Of a DNA stretch of 60,264 bases, positions 32,588 to 44,856 are shown piece by piece. Every line of letters begins with the position of its first letter. Position 1 is the stretch's first letter. The stretch is from contig CAMDLH010000013.1 of assembly GCA_945901405.1 (NCBI GenBank), forward strand, positions 1 through 60,264. Reading direction: 5' to 3'. The translations under genes and the position numbers were made by a program. This DNA comes from Bordetella parapertussis (GTDB taxonomy: Bacteria > Pseudomonadota > Gammaproteobacteria > Burkholderiales > SG8-41). The notes beneath the pieces were generated by a model. That model was not told the DNA's origin and did not search any database. It was given only the letters and a program-made list of their open reading frames with translations.

Positions 32588-32700
32588 CGTAGGGTGCAAT
32601 CGCCGAAGGCATTGCGCAGAGCGATCGTGGCAATCACGCAAATTTACGTGCGACGACAAATCGCACGGCGCAATGCGCTGCGCTTCGATTGCGCCCTACG
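32588..32700. repeat. MITE-like R1 element with terminal inverted repeats
   Basis: This starts CGTAGGGTGCAATCG and ends with the near-exact inverse CGATTGCGCCCTACG. It contains GGCGCAATGCGCTGCGCTT, shared with 8923-9014. Its left 77 bases repeat 31793-31872. The segment CTCATCATCAACTTCAGCGC at 32560-32579 is duplicated with one change at 32714-32733, inside the 3' end of the dehydrogenase gene, so the element is flanked by a 20-base duplication. Confidence 0.78.
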
Positions 32701-32703
32701 AAT

Positions 32704-33624
32704 TTAGGTGTTTCTCGTCATCAACTTCAGCGCCGCAACCATCGTTCGCTCATATTCCGTAACTAATTGTTTTAATTCATCTTTTTTCCATCGGTAAAAC
32801 CCGCGTCCGGTGCGCACGCCGATGTGTCCGTCGCGCACCAGTGCCTCCAGGCAGCGCGCGGGTTTTTTGCCGTTGTGCAGGGTGGGGTAAATCTGTGCCG
32901 CGGCGTCGCGGTGAATTTCGAGGCCGTTGAAATCGCGTTGCCGCACCGGGCCGCAGGCGATGTAGCGAAAGCCGAAGCCGTAGCGCACCGCGGTGTCGAT
33001 GTCTTCGGCGCTGGCGATGCCTTCGTCGATCAGTTGAAAAATCTCGCGCATCATCGCGCCTTGCACGCGGTTGACGATCATGCCGGGGATGTCGCGATTC
33101 AGCTTGACGGTGCTTTTGCCGAGCGACTTCATCCAGGTGTCGATGCGGCGCAGGTTTTTCGCGTCGGTCTCCTTGCCGCGCACGATTTCGACCAGCGGCG
33201 AGATGTTTGCGGGGGTTAAAAAATGCACGCCCGCGACGCGCGATTTGTTTTTCACGCGCTTGGTGATGTCGGCGAGCCTCAAGCTTGAGGTGTTGGTGGT
33301 GAGTATCGCATCGGCGCGCGAGAGCGTTTCGATTTGTGCAAATAGATTTTGCTTCAACGCGAGTTTTTCGGGTGCGGCTTCGATCACCAGTGTTATGTTT
33401 TTCCACGGCAGGTCGCCGAGCGACTCGTGCGGGTGCACGCACTTATAAGCGCCGCGTGCCGCACGCAAGGGTTTTAGCGCAAACTTCACGCGTTGCGGCA
33501 GCGTGTCGCGTGCGCCCGCAGCGGGTTCGAATACATGCGTGATCCAGCCGTTGGCCGCGAACAAGGCGGCGATGTCGCAGCCCATTTTGCCGGCGCCGAG
33601 GATGGCGAGTGTCTTGCGCATCAT
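32704..33624 (-). CDS. 3-hydroxyacyl-CoA dehydrogenase, single-function
   Basis: A 306-residue protein. The NAD motif is ILGAGKMGCDIAALFAANGW. The catalytic histidine is in GVHFLTPANISPLVEIVRG, and the substrate/dimer domain carries NRDIPGMIVNRVQGAMMREI and GRGFYRW. It oxidises 3-hydroxyacyl-CoA in fatty-acid or aromatic-acid breakdown. The start at 33622-33624 has GGAG seven bases upstream; a longer N-terminus is not supported. The AT-rich motif lies in its last codons (ELKQLVTE) on the coding strand. Confidence 0.93.
   Translation of the reverse strand: MMRKTLAILGAGKMGCDIAALFAANGWITHVFEPAAGARDTLPQRVKFALKPLRAARGAYKCVHPHESLGDLPWKNITLVIEAAPEKLALKQNLFAQIETLSRADAILTTNTSSLRLADITKRVKNKSRVAGVHFLTPANISPLVEIVRGKETDAKNLRRIDTWMKSLGKSTVKLNRDIPGMIVNRVQGAMMREIFQLIDEGIASAEDIDTAVRYGFGFRYIACGPVRQRDFNGLEIHRDAAAQIYPTLHNGKKPARCLEALVRDGHIGVRTGRGFYRWKKDELKQLVTEYERTMVAALKLMTRNT
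32759..32777 (-). repeat. AT-rich 19-base dispersed motif, copy 7 (inside a dehydrogenase gene)
   Basis: On the minus, coding, strand AATTAAAACAATTAGTTAC, 14 of 19 matches to the consensus and almost identical to the folP copy. It encodes ELKQLVT near the C-terminus. Confidence 0.7.
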
Positions 33625-33735
33625 GATGATTTCTCCGGCTGATTTGTGCGGCAATATTCTCACGAATTTTTGCGCGCGGCGGGAGGCTTGCATTTGATGC
33701 CACGCAGCGCTTCGCGTATAATCCGGACTTCAATA

Positions 33736-33771
33736 AGCGGGACGGGCCTGTGCTACACAAGCTGTCCCGCT
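33736..33771 (+). promoter_or_regulatory. carA leader hairpin
   Basis: AGCGGGAC (33736-33743) pairs with GTCCCGCT (33764-33771). Inside, GCCTGTG pairs with CACAAGC with one mismatch, making a long two-part stem about 47 bases before the carA GTG. A short TTT follows. It may act as an attenuator or regulatory leader; the mechanism is not visible. Confidence 0.6.
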
Positions 33772-33817
33772 TTCCATATCCAGTCCCGAAATTAGACTTA
33801 ATAATCAGGAGGTTGCC

Positions 33818-34951
33818 GTGTCATCGCGTACGCCCGCCGTCCTCGTGCTGAAGGATGGAACCGTATTTCGTGGTGCCTCCATCGGCATTGATGGGGTGAG
33901 CGCGGGCGAGGTGGTGTTCAACACCGCGATGACCGGCTATCAGGAAATCCTCACCGATCCGTCGTATTGCCGGCAGATTGTCACGCTGACTTATCCGCAC
34001 ATCGGCAACACGGGGGCGAATGCCGAGGATGTCGAGTCGGATCGTGTGCATGTGGCCGGGCTGGTGATACGCGATTTGCCGCTGCTGTCGTCGAATTTCA
34101 GGCAAACATGGACGCTCGCCGAATATCTGCAACGCGAAAAAGTCGTCGCCATCGCCGATATCGACACGCGCAAGTTGACGCGCATCCTGCGTGACAAGGG
34201 CGCGCAGGATGGCTGCATCATCGCCGGCAAGATTGATGAAAAAGCCGCATTGCAGGCGGCTCGGGATTTCCCTGGCTTGAAGGGCATGGACCTCGCCAAG
34301 GTGGTGAGTTGTGACAAGCCCTACGACTGGACCGAGAGCGTGTGGAAACTCGGCTCGGGTTACGGAAAGTTAGGCGAAGCGAAATTTAACGTGGTGGCCT
34401 ACGACTTTGGCGTCAAGCGCAACATCCTGCGCATGCTCACCGCGCGCGGTTGCAAACTGACCGTGGTGCCGGCGCAAACTTCAGCCAAGGACGTGCTGGC
34501 GTTGAAACCCGACGGTGTGTTTTTATCGAACGGCCCCGGCGATCCAGAGCCGTGTGACTATGCGATTGCGGCGATTCGTGAACTGCTGGATAAAAGCGTG
34601 CCGCTGTTTGGTATCTGCCTCGGTCATCAGTTGATGGGGCTTGCTAGTGGTGCGAACACGATGAAAATGAAGTTCGGCCATCACGGCGCGAATCATCCGG
34701 TGCAGGATATCGACACCGGGCGAGTGATGATCACCAGCCAGAACCACGGCTTCGCGGTCGATGCGAAAACGTTGCCCGCGAATTGCCGCGTCACGCACGT
34801 GTCGCTGTTCGACGGCAGCCTGCAAGGCTTCGCGCGCACCGACAAGCCGGCGTTTTGTTTTCAGGGCCATCCGGAAGCGAGTCCGGGGCCGCATGATGTG
34901 GCGTATTTGTTTGACCGATTTATCAAGATGATGGAGGGCGTGAAAAAGTGA
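33818..34951 (+). CDS. carA: Carbamoyl phosphate synthase small subunit
   Basis: A 377-residue glutaminase subunit that supplies ammonia to CarB. The catalytic Cys is in [13 protein letters not shown] and the His/Glu in [13 protein letters not shown]. The CarA N-domain has [13 protein letters not shown] and [17 protein letters not shown]. The GTG start has a perfect AGGAGG six bases upstream. carB follows after 53 bases containing a CCTCACG repeat. Confidence 0.98.
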   Translation: MSSRTPAVLVLKDGTVFRGASIGIDGVSAGEVVFNTAMTGYQEILTDPSYCRQIVTLTYPHIGNTGANAEDVESDRVHVAGLVIRDLPLLSSNFRQTWTLAEYLQREKVVAIADIDTRKLTRILRDKGAQDGCIIAGKIDEKAALQAARDFPGLKGMDLAKVVSCDKPYDWTESVWKLGSGYGKLGEAKFNVVAYDFGVKRNILRMLTARGCKLTVVPAQTSAKDVLALKPDGVFLSNGPGDPEPCDYAIAAIRELLDKSVPLFGICLGHQLMGLASGANTMKMKFGHHGANHPVQDIDTGRVMITSQNHGFAVDAKTLPANCRVTHVSLFDGSLQGFARTDKPAFCFQGHPEASPGPHDVAYLFDRFIKMMEGVKK

Positions 34952-34973
34952 GTCATACAGAGTGCTGCACGTA

Positions 34974-34997
34974 ACGCCTCACACCTCACGCCTCACG
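34974..34997. repeat. CCTCACG-type heptamer tract
   Basis: Three units of CCTCACA/CCTCACG in the carA-carB gap. The longer tract at 58110-58143 has the same unit, which read on the other strand is GTGAGGC. Confidence 0.65.
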
Positions 34998-35004
34998 GAA
35001 CAAC

Positions 35005-38229
<3,225 letters not shown>

Positions 38230-38238
38230 GGAGAGATC

Positions 38239-38721
38239 ATGGCACTGAGCAAATTTCCGTTGACGGTGGCGGGCGCCGAGAAAATGCGCATCGAACTGCA
38301 CGATCTTAAAAGCGTGCAGCGGCCGATGATCATCGCGGCGATCGCGGAAGCGCGCGCGCATGGCGATCTGTCGGAGAACGCCGAGTATCACGCGGCGAAA
38401 GAGCGGCAAAGTTTCATCGAGGGCCGCATCGCAGAACTCGAAGGCAAGCTCGGCAACGCGCAAATCATCGACCCGAAGCTGCTCGAAGCCGATGGCCGTT
38501 GCGTGTTCGGCTCGACCATCGAGATCGAGGACGTCGATAAGGGCAACGTGGTGACTTACCAGGTCGTCGGCGAGGACGAAGCCGACATCAAGGTTGGCAA
38601 GATTTCGATAAGTTCACCGCTGGCGCGCGCGCTGATCGGCAAGAGCGTAGGCGACGTAGTGGAAGTCATCGCGCCGGGCGGAGTGCGCGAGTACGAGATT
38701 CGGGGTGTTAAGTACGTCTGA
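38239..38721 (+). CDS. greA: Transcription elongation factor GreA
   Basis: A 160-residue protein. The N-terminal coiled coil includes [17 protein letters not shown] with the acidic tip residues that enter the RNA polymerase channel. The C-terminal domain has [18 protein letters not shown]. It rescues backtracked polymerase by stimulating transcript cleavage. AAGGAGA lies before the ATG, nine bases after carB. Confidence 0.97.
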   Translation: MALSKFPLTVAGAEKMRIELHDLKSVQRPMIIAAIAEARAHGDLSENAEYHAAKERQSFIEGRIAELEGKLGNAQIIDPKLLEADGRCVFGSTIEIEDVDKGNVVTYQVVGEDEADIKVGKISISSPLARALIGKSVGDVVEVIAPGGVREYEIRGVKYV

Positions 38722-38729
38722 TCGCGTGG

Positions 38730-38815
38730 ACGGGTGAAGGGGTGAAGGAGGTAATTCCAACCCAGCGAGAGAAGTACCCCTTTCACATCTTCACATTTTC
38801 ATTCCTTCACGGCAG
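38730..38815. repeat. GTGAAGG heptamer tract with diverged inverse
   Basis: GGTGAAGGGGTGAAGGAGGT at the left and TTCACATCTTCAC...CCTTCAC at the right form an inverted arrangement between the convergent greA and yhbY genes. Confidence 0.7.
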
Positions 38816-38816
38816 T

Positions 38817-39239
38817 TCATCCCTGAAAACTACGCTTGGTTCTGCGTGGCCGTTTCCCCGGTTTGCCTCTGCCAACTGTCCCTCGGCGAACGGCCTTGAC
38901 CGCGGGCTTGGCGTCTTCCGGCGGTTTGGGCCGGTACACCACCAGCAGTTTTCCGATTTGCTGCACCGAGCTGGCGTCAAGCGTGGTGCACACCGTTTCC
39001 ATCATCGCCGCGCGTGCATCGCGGTCGTCGCCGGCGACGCGAATTTTTATCAACTCATGAACCTTGAGATGCACTTCGATTTCACGCAGCACGGCTTCGG
39101 TAAGGCCGGCGTCACCGACCATGACCGCCGGGCTCAAGTGGTGCGCGCGCGCCTTGAGCGCTCGACGTTCAGTTGCGGACAGAGTGGAATTCACGGTGTT
39201 TTCGGCGTCAGGGTGGTTAGGAGGATGGGATCGAACCAT
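38817..39239 (-). CDS. yhbY: YhbY-family RNA-binding (CRM domain) protein
   Basis: A 140-residue protein. The CRM domain is LKARAHHLSPAVMVGDAGLT, EIEVHLKVHELIKIRVAGDD and QIGKLLVVYRP. A basic, Arg/Lys/Pro-rich C-terminal tail of about 30 residues extends beyond the E. coli protein. YhbY binds pre-50S ribosomal particles. It is divergent from rlmE, as usual. The ATG at 39237-39239 has AGGA upstream; a GTG 15 codons further in is possible. Confidence 0.93.
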   Translation of the reverse strand: MVRSHPPNHPDAENTVNSTLSATERRALKARAHHLSPAVMVGDAGLTEAVLREIEVHLKVHELIKIRVAGDDRDARAAMMETVCTTLDASSVQQIGKLLVVYRPKPPEDAKPAVKAVRRGTVGRGKPGKRPRRTKRSFQG

Positions 39240-39278
39240 TGTATCCTGTAACGCAAACTATTCCGATGTAACTTGGCT

Positions 39279-39905
39279 ATGAAACGCACCAAAAGCGGCA
39301 AGGCATGGATGATGGAGCACGTCAACGACCCGTTTGTGAAGCGGGCGCAGGCGGAGGGCATGCGTTCGCGCGCGGCCTACAAGCTCGATCAGATCGCGGC
39401 CAAGGATCATCTGCTCAAACCCGGCATGCTGGTGGTCGATCTGGGCGCGGCGCCGGGGGGCTGGTCGCAGGTTGCCGGGCAAATGGTGGGGCCGAACGGG
39501 CGCGTGATCGCCGTCGATCTGCTCGAGGTGGCGCCGGTGGCCAATGTAACCGTACTGCGCGGCGATTTTTCGGAAGATGCCGTGCTGCAGGCGGTGGAGC
39601 GCGAACTTGCCGGCAAACAGGCGGACCTTGTGCTTTCGGATATGGCCCCCAATATCAGCGGTATCGCCTTGGTGGATCAGGCGCGCGGCATGGGGTTGGC
39701 GGAGCTGGCGCTCGACTTTGCGCAAAAGCATTTGAAACCACAAGGGAATTTCCTGGTCAAATGTTTTCATGGGGAAGGATTCGAGCCGTTCGTGGCGGCG
39801 ATGCGGCGCGTATTCGTTAAAGTCGTGGTGCGCAAACCTGAAGCATCACGCAGCCGCTCCAACGAAGTCTACTTGCTGGGCACCGCGCTGAAAGCCGTGG
39901 TTTGA
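39279..39905 (+). CDS. rlmE: 23S rRNA (uridine-2552-2'-O) methyltransferase
   Basis: A 208-residue SAM methyltransferase. The SAM motif is VVDLGAAPGGWSQVAG. The catalytic residues are Lys in RSRAAYKLDQI, Asp in VLSDMAPNISG and Lys in FLVKCFHGEGFE. It methylates U2552 of 23S rRNA. The ATG at 39279 is preferred over a TTG two codons earlier. ftsH follows after a 134-base gap in the standard rlmE-ftsH order. Confidence 0.97.
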   Translation: MKRTKSGKAWMMEHVNDPFVKRAQAEGMRSRAAYKLDQIAAKDHLLKPGMLVVDLGAAPGGWSQVAGQMVGPNGRVIAVDLLEVAPVANVTVLRGDFSEDAVLQAVERELAGKQADLVLSDMAPNISGIALVDQARGMGLAELALDFAQKHLKPQGNFLVKCFHGEGFEPFVAAMRRVFVKVVVRKPEASRSRSNEVYLLGTALKAVV

Positions 39906-40039
39906 GTGTTTGTTGCCCGGCGGGGGCAGCAAAAAACGTTTAGAATTGAACGACCTACAGTGGTTAGCGCAGTAAGTAGTAACAAGGTTGGTTACATACC
40001 CGGCGGCAATCACGCCCAGCCGGGGTTTGAGGAGTGCCC

Positions 40040-41932
40040 TTGAATAATCTGATCAAAACGGTGGCGATCTGGCTGGTGATTGCCTTGGTGCTGATGACCG
40101 TGTTTAACCAGTTCAGCACGCAGAAAACGGCGCAAAAGCCGATGGAATACTCCCAATTCATCGACGAGGTGAAGCAGGGGCGCATCGCCAAGGTCACCAT
40201 CGAAGGACGCGTGGTCAAGGGGGTGAAGACCACGGGCGAGAAATTCGTTACTCACGCCGTCACCGATTTGTGGATGGTGAGCGATCTGTTGAAGGCGGGC
40301 GTCATCATCGAAGCCAAGCCCGAGGAGGAGCAAAGTTTCCTCGCGCAGGTATTCATCTCGTGGTTCCCGATGCTGCTGTTGATCGGCGTGTGGATATTCT
40401 TCATGCGCCAGATGCAGGGCGGCGGGCGCGGCGGCGCGTTCTCGTTCGGCAAGAGCAAGGCACGCATGCTCGACGAATCGAACAACACGGTGACCTTCGC
40501 CGATGTCGCGGGTTGCGAGGAAGCGAAAGAAGAAGTCGCGGAGTTGGTGGAGTTCTTGCGCGATCCGTCGAAGTTTCAAAAGCTCGGCGGACGCATACCG
40601 CGTGGCGTGTTGATGGTGGGCAGCCCCGGCACCGGCAAGACGCTGCTGGCGCGCGCGATCGCGGGCGAGGCCAAGGTGCCGTTCTTCTCGATTTCCGGCT
40701 CGGATTTCGTCGAGATGTTTGTCGGCGTGGGCGCCGCGCGCGTGCGCGACATGTTCGAGAACGCGAAAAAACACGCACCCTGCATCGTGTTTATCGACGA
40801 GATCGACGCCGTGGGCCGCCAGCGTGGCGCGGGCTTGGGCGGCGGCAACGACGAGCGTGAACAGACACTGAACCAGTTGCTGGTTGAAATGGACGGCTTC
40901 GAGGCGAACTCGGGCGTGATTGTGATCGCCGCCACCAACCGGCCCGATGTGCTCGACCCGGCGTTGATGCGTCCGGGCCGCTTTGACCGGCAGGTGGTGG
41001 TGCCGCTGCCCGATGTGCGTGGCCGCGAGCAGATTCTGCAAGTGCATATGCGCAAGGTGCCGATCGCGCCCGACGTTAAAGCCGACATCATCGCGCGCGG
41101 TACGCCGGGCATGTCCGGCGCCGATCTCGCCAATCTGGTGAACGAAGCCGCGCTGTTCGCCGCGCGCGGCAACAAGCGCCTGGTGGACATGGACGATTTC
41201 GAGCGCGCCAAGGACAAGATTTTCATGGGCGCGGAACGCAAGTCGATGGTGATCACCGAGGAAGAAAAACGCGCCACCGCGTATCACGAATCCGGTCACG
41301 CGGTGGTAGGCATCATGCTGCCGGGCATTGACCCGGTGCATAAAGTCACCATCATTCCGCGCGGCCGTGCGCTGGGGCTGACCTGGGTGCTGCCGGAACG
41401 CGACCGCATCAGTCAGTACAAAAATCAAATGCTGGCGCAGATCAGCTTTCTGTTCGGCGGACGCGTCGCCGAGGAGTTGTTCGTGCACGATATTTCGACG
41501 GGTGCATCGAACGACTTCGAGCGCGCAACCGAACTCGCGCGCGCGATGGTGACGCGCTTCGGAATGTCCGATTCGCTGGGGCCGATGGTGTATGGCGAGA
41601 ACGAAGGCGAGGTTTTCCTCGGACGTTCGATCACCACGCACAAGAATGTGTCGGAAACCACCATGCAACAGGTGGATGCCGAAATTCGCCGCATCATCGA
41701 CCAGCAATACGCCGTCGCGCGCAAGATCATCGAAGACAACCGCGACAAGGTTGAAGCCATGACCAAGGCGCTGATGGAATGGGAAACCATAGACGCCGAC
41801 CAGATCAAGGACATCCTCGAAGGCCGCGCGCCGCGCCCGCCCAAACCGCTGCAGTCGGCCAATCCGCCGGCCAGCCCCACGCCTCCACCGCCCAGCGCCA
41901 CGGCGCCCACGGCGCCTGCGGCGGAGATCTGA
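40040..41932 (+). CDS. ftsH: ATP-dependent zinc metalloprotease FtsH
   Basis: A 630-residue membrane-bound AAA protease. It has an N-terminal membrane helix ([17 protein letters not shown]), a periplasmic domain and a second helix ([14 protein letters not shown]). Walker A is [11 protein letters not shown], Walker B is [12 protein letters not shown], with the second region of homology at [19 protein letters not shown] and the zinc site at [11 protein letters not shown]. The C-terminus is Pro/Ala-rich. It degrades membrane and regulatory proteins. The start is TTG at 40040, with GAGGAG six bases upstream; this gives the family N-terminus MNNLIK. Confidence 0.97.
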   Translation: MNNLIKTVAIWLVIALVLMTVFNQFSTQKTAQKPMEYSQFIDEVKQGRIAKVTIEGRVVKGVKTTGEKFVTHAVTDLWMVSDLLKAGVIIEAKPEEEQSFLAQVFISWFPMLLLIGVWIFFMRQMQGGGRGGAFSFGKSKARMLDESNNTVTFADVAGCEEAKEEVAELVEFLRDPSKFQKLGGRIPRGVLMVGSPGTGKTLLARAIAGEAKVPFFSISGSDFVEMFVGVGAARVRDMFENAKKHAPCIVFIDEIDAVGRQRGAGLGGGNDEREQTLNQLLVEMDGFEANSGVIVIAATNRPDVLDPALMRPGRFDRQVVVPLPDVRGREQILQVHMRKVPIAPDVKADIIARGTPGMSGADLANLVNEAALFAARGNKRLVDMDDFERAKDKIFMGAERKSMVITEEEKRATAYHESGHAVVGIMLPGIDPVHKVTIIPRGRALGLTWVLPERDRISQYKNQMLAQISFLFGGRVAEELFVHDISTGASNDFERATELARAMVTRFGMSDSLGPMVYGENEGEVFLGRSITTHKNVSETTMQQVDAEIRRIIDQQYAVARKIIEDNRDKVEAMTKALMEWETIDADQIKDILEGRAPRPPKPLQSANPPASPTPPPPSATAPTAPAAEI

Positions 41933-41939
41933 TTTACGC

Positions 41940-42010
41940 GTGAAGGGTGAAAGGGGAAGGGTGAAGGGTGGCAGGCGGTCTTCCCCTTCACGCATTCACC
42001 CTTTGCCCTT
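41940..42010. repeat. GTGAAGG heptamer inverted repeat between ftsH and folP
   Basis: GTGAAGGGTGAAAGGGGAAG and GGGTGAAGGG are followed, after GGCAGGCGG, by CTTCCCCTTCACGCATTCAC and CCTTTGCCC. The whole forms a strong imperfect hairpin ending right before folP. Confidence 0.82.
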
Positions 42011-42015
42011 CGCTC

Positions 42016-42843
42016 ATGATGTTTCTCGCTTGCGGCAAATTCAATCTTGCACTAACCCGTCCGCTGATCATGGGCGTGCTCAATGTCACGCCTGATTCGT
42101 TCTCCGATGGCGGAAAATTTGTTGAATTAAAACAATCACTTACGCACGCCCATGCTTTGATCGCCGAGGGTGCGGATTTGCTCGACATCGGCGGTGAATC
42201 GACGCGGCCCGGCGCCGCGCCGGTATCGCTGGATGAAGAGCGGCACCGTGTGTTGCCGGTGGTCGAGGCGCTTGCCGATTGCGGCGTGCCGCTGTCGGTC
42301 GATACGCAAAAACCCGAGTTGATGCGCGAGGCGGTTGCGGCGGGGGCATCGATGGTGAACGACGTTTACGGGTTTCGCGCGCCGGGCGCGTTTGAATCGG
42401 TGGCCACCACAAATGCGGCGATTTGCATCATGCACATGCAAGGCGAGCCGCGCACCATGCAACACGATCCACGTTATGCCGACGTGGTTGGCGAGATTCG
42501 CGGCTATATCGCGGCGCGGGTAAGCGCCGCGGCCGAGGCTGGCATCACGCGCGAGCGCGTCGTCATCGACCCCGGTTTTGGTTTCGGCAAGACGCTCGAA
42601 CACAATCTGACGTTGTTGCGCGAACTTGGGCGATTTCGCGACCTGGGTGGCGTCCTGCTCGCCGGCTTGTCGCGCAAGACGATGCTGGGCAAAATCACCG
42701 GGCGCGAGCCTACGGATCGTGTGCATGCCAGCGTTGCCGCAGCGATGCTGGCGGTGCAAAATGGCGCGCAAATCGTGCGCGTGCACGATGTGGCGGCGAC
42801 GCGCGATGCGCTGGCGGTGTTGGCCGCTGTGGCCAGTGTTTAG
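42016..42843 (+). CDS. folP: Dihydropteroate synthase
   Basis: A 275-residue TIM-barrel enzyme that joins dihydropterin pyrophosphate and p-aminobenzoate. Signatures: MGVLNVTPDSFSDGG, LLDIGGESTRPGA, ICIMHMQGEPRTMQ, VIDPGFGFGKT and LAGLSRKTMLG. AT-rich motif copy 9 is embedded in a loop after DGGKFV, encoding ELKQSLT. The start is at one of two adjacent ATGs (42016, 42019), without a good ribosome site because the heptamer hairpin ends there. It could be coupled to ftsH. Confidence 0.96.
   Translation: MMFLACGKFNLALTRPLIMGVLNVTPDSFSDGGKFVELKQSLTHAHALIAEGADLLDIGGESTRPGAAPVSLDEERHRVLPVVEALADCGVPLSVDTQKPELMREAVAAGASMVNDVYGFRAPGAFESVATTNAAICIMHMQGEPRTMQHDPRYADVVGEIRGYIAARVSAAAEAGITRERVVIDPGFGFGKTLEHNLTLLRELGRFRDLGGVLLAGLSRKTMLGKITGREPTDRVHASVAAAMLAVQNGAQIVRVHDVAATRDALAVLAAVASV
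42125..42143 (+). repeat. AT-rich 19-base dispersed motif, copy 9 (inside folP)
   Basis: AATTAAAACAATCACTTAC, 14 of 19 matches to the consensus, on the coding strand. It encodes ELKQSLT with TTA, AAA, CAA, TCA and CTT codons. Confidence 0.75.
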
Positions 42844-42935
42844 TTTTGAGTTTTAAGTGTTGGGTGAGTCTCTGGGCTGCGGCATCCCGGGAAACTGGTT
42901 TTTAACTAATCACTAAACACTCAACATTGATTTCA
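42838..42935. repeat. GTGTTKA heptamer inverted repeat between folP and glmM
   Basis: GTTTAGTTTTGAGTTTTAAG and GTGTTGGGTGAG on the left are answered by AACTAATCACTAAACACTCA and ACATTGAT on the right. It is related to 29808-29876 and overlaps the folP stop. Confidence 0.72.
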
Positions 42936-42952
42936 AGCCTTAGGAACTCAAG

Positions 42953-44296
42953 ATGCGTCAATATTTCGGAACAGACGGCATACGCGGCAAGGTTGGCAAG
43001 GCGCCGATCACGCCGGATTTCGTGATGCGGCTCGGCTATGCGGCGGGCAAGGTGCTGGCGGCGAAAGTCTCCAGCGGCGACAGGCCGGCGGTGTTGATCG
43101 GCAAGGACACGCGTGTGTCGGGCTACATGCTGGAAGCGGCGCTGGAGGCTGGGCTATCGGCGGCGGGCGTTGACGTGATGCTGGTGGGGCCGATGCCCAC
43201 GCCGGCGGTGGCGTATCTCACGCGCGCGCTCAGATTGTCGGCGGGTATCGTCATCAGCGCCTCGCACAATCCGTACGACGACAACGGCATCAAGTTTTTC
43301 AGCGGCAGCGGCGCCAAGCTGCCCGATGAGGTGGAGTCGTCCATCGAGCGCGAGATCGACCGACCGTTTGTGTGCATGCCGTCGGCGAAGCTGGGCAAGG
43401 TCAAGCGCATCGACGATGCCGCCGGGCGTTACATCGAATTTTGCAAGAGCACGTTTCCCAATCAGCTTGACCTGCATGGCCTGAAAATCGTCGTCGATTG
43501 CGCGCATGGCGCCGCGTATCACATAGCGCCCCATGTGTTTCACGAGCTCGGCGCGGAAGTGTTGCCGATCGGCGTCAAGCCCGACGGTTTTAATATCAAC
43601 GATTTGCATGGCGCGGGCAGTCCAGCGGCGCTGCAAATGGAAGTGAAGCAGCGCCGCGCCGATGTGGGCATCGCGCTCGATGGCGACGGCGACCGCCTGG
43701 TGATGGTGGATGGCGCGGGCAAGCTCTACGACGGCGATCAGTTGCTGTATGTGATCGCGCGTCACGCCAAGGAGCGCGGCGAGCTGCGCGGCGGCGTCGC
43801 GGGCACGTTGATGAGCAATCTTGCGTTCGAGCAGGCGCTGGCGAAACTCGATATCCCGTTCGCGCGCGCCAAGGTCGGTGATCGCTACGTGCTCGAATTG
43901 CTCAACGAGCGAGGCTGGCAACTGGGCGGCGAGAATTCAGGGCACATCATTTGTCTCGACAAACACACGACGGGGGATGCCATCGTCGCGGCGCTGCAAG
44001 TGTTGCGCGTGCTTGCCGAGTCAAAATCGAAACTGGATGAAGTGTGCAAGCCGGTGGCGCTGTTTCCACAGGTGATGATCAATGTCGCCGTCGAGCGGCG
44101 TACTGATTTCGGCAAGAATCCCGCCGTGCGCAACGCGATTGATGAAGCCGAGAGCGACATGGCCGGATCGGGCCGCGTGCTGTTGCGTCCGTCGGGCACC
44201 GAACCCGTGGTGCGCGTGATGGTCGAGGCGAAGGTGCGCGCCAAGGCCGAGCGCTGGGCGAAATCAATCGCGGATGCCGTGCGCGGCGCGGCGTAG
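42953..44296 (+). CDS. glmM: Phosphoglucosamine mutase
   Basis: A 447-residue protein that converts glucosamine-6-phosphate to glucosamine-1-phosphate for cell wall synthesis. It starts [12 protein letters not shown]. The phospho-serine is in [19 protein letters not shown], the metal loop is [12 protein letters not shown], the sugar loop is GGENSGHII, and the phosphate site is [14 protein letters not shown]. Full length; standard folP-glmM order. Confidence 0.98.
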   Translation: MRQYFGTDGIRGKVGKAPITPDFVMRLGYAAGKVLAAKVSSGDRPAVLIGKDTRVSGYMLEAALEAGLSAAGVDVMLVGPMPTPAVAYLTRALRLSAGIVISASHNPYDDNGIKFFSGSGAKLPDEVESSIEREIDRPFVCMPSAKLGKVKRIDDAAGRYIEFCKSTFPNQLDLHGLKIVVDCAHGAAYHIAPHVFHELGAEVLPIGVKPDGFNINDLHGAGSPAALQMEVKQRRADVGIALDGDGDRLVMVDGAGKLYDGDQLLYVIARHAKERGELRGGVAGTLMSNLAFEQALAKLDIPFARAKVGDRYVLELLNERGWQLGGENSGHIICLDKHTTGDAIVAALQVLRVLAESKSKLDEVCKPVALFPQVMINVAVERRTDFGKNPAVRNAIDEAESDMAGSGRVLLRPSGTEPVVRVMVEAKVRAKAERWAKSIADAVRGAA

Positions 44297-44365
44297 CTTT
44301 TTAATCTGTATTCCAATGCGTGCCATGCCGCGTTTTAAGTGGTGCGGTTCACACAAGGAGAGAAT

Positions 44366-44845
44366 GTGAAAATCAAACTGGCTGCGGCGCTATTGGCTAT
44401 CACCGGATTACTCGCGGGTTGCGAGGGCGTGACCACGGGTACGGAAATCGCACGCGTGCCGCTGCAGGCGGCGGCTGACGGCCCCGCTGGCGCTTATGCG
44501 CCGGTGAAGCTCAATCTCGCGCCGGAGATGAATCCGGTGGCGGTGAATTTTCGCGGTGATTTCTCGCAGAACCCCGCCGAATTCGGCAAGTGGAATACCT
44601 ATCGCGCGACCTTGAGCAAGGACGGTGCCGTGGCCGCTACACGAACCATCAATGTCAATCATCCGTCAAGAGATGCGCAGTCTTCGGCGCCACCACCCAC
44701 GCAGAGCGTGCACACATTGTTTTATGTCGATGTGCAAAGTGCTGGTGAATACGAATTGACGATCACGCCGGTGAAGCCAGCCGAGATCACGTTGAGCAAT
44801 CCGCAAGTGGATGCGCGCCGCAACGTGCAGCGGCCGCCGCAATAG
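44366..44845 (+). CDS. Putative lipoprotein of unknown function
   Basis: A 159-residue protein. The signal peptide KIKLAAALLAITGLLAGC has lipobox LAGC (Cys19). The mature part is mostly beta-strand-like, with APVKLNLAPEMNPVAVNFRG, KWNTYRATLSKDG and SVHTLFYVDVQSAGEYELTI, compatible with an immunoglobulin-like or CARDB-like fold. The start is GTG at 44366, with AAGGAG nine bases upstream. No named family was recognised. It follows glmM by 69 bases. Confidence 0.78.
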   Translation: MKIKLAAALLAITGLLAGCEGVTTGTEIARVPLQAAADGPAGAYAPVKLNLAPEMNPVAVNFRGDFSQNPAEFGKWNTYRATLSKDGAVAATRTINVNHPSRDAQSSAPPPTQSVHTLFYVDVQSAGEYELTITPVKPAEITLSNPQVDARRNVQRPPQ

Positions 44846-44856
44846 AGTACTGCTGG

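Noticed and set aside
39966-39996. Further copies of the AT-rich motif, also near 21957, 33250, 44716 and 57124
   Set aside because: They share only part of the core (for example AACAAGG with GTTAC at the wrong spacing, or AAAACAAT alone) and cannot be told from chance.
40010-41995. A 661-codon open frame on the minus strand opposite ftsH
   Set aside because: FtsH on the plus strand is unmistakable; the antisense frame is His/Arg-rich, has no recognisable domain and arises from GC-rich codon use. The same applies to long antisense frames opposite nadK/recN (27029-28291) and nuoD (49818-51125).
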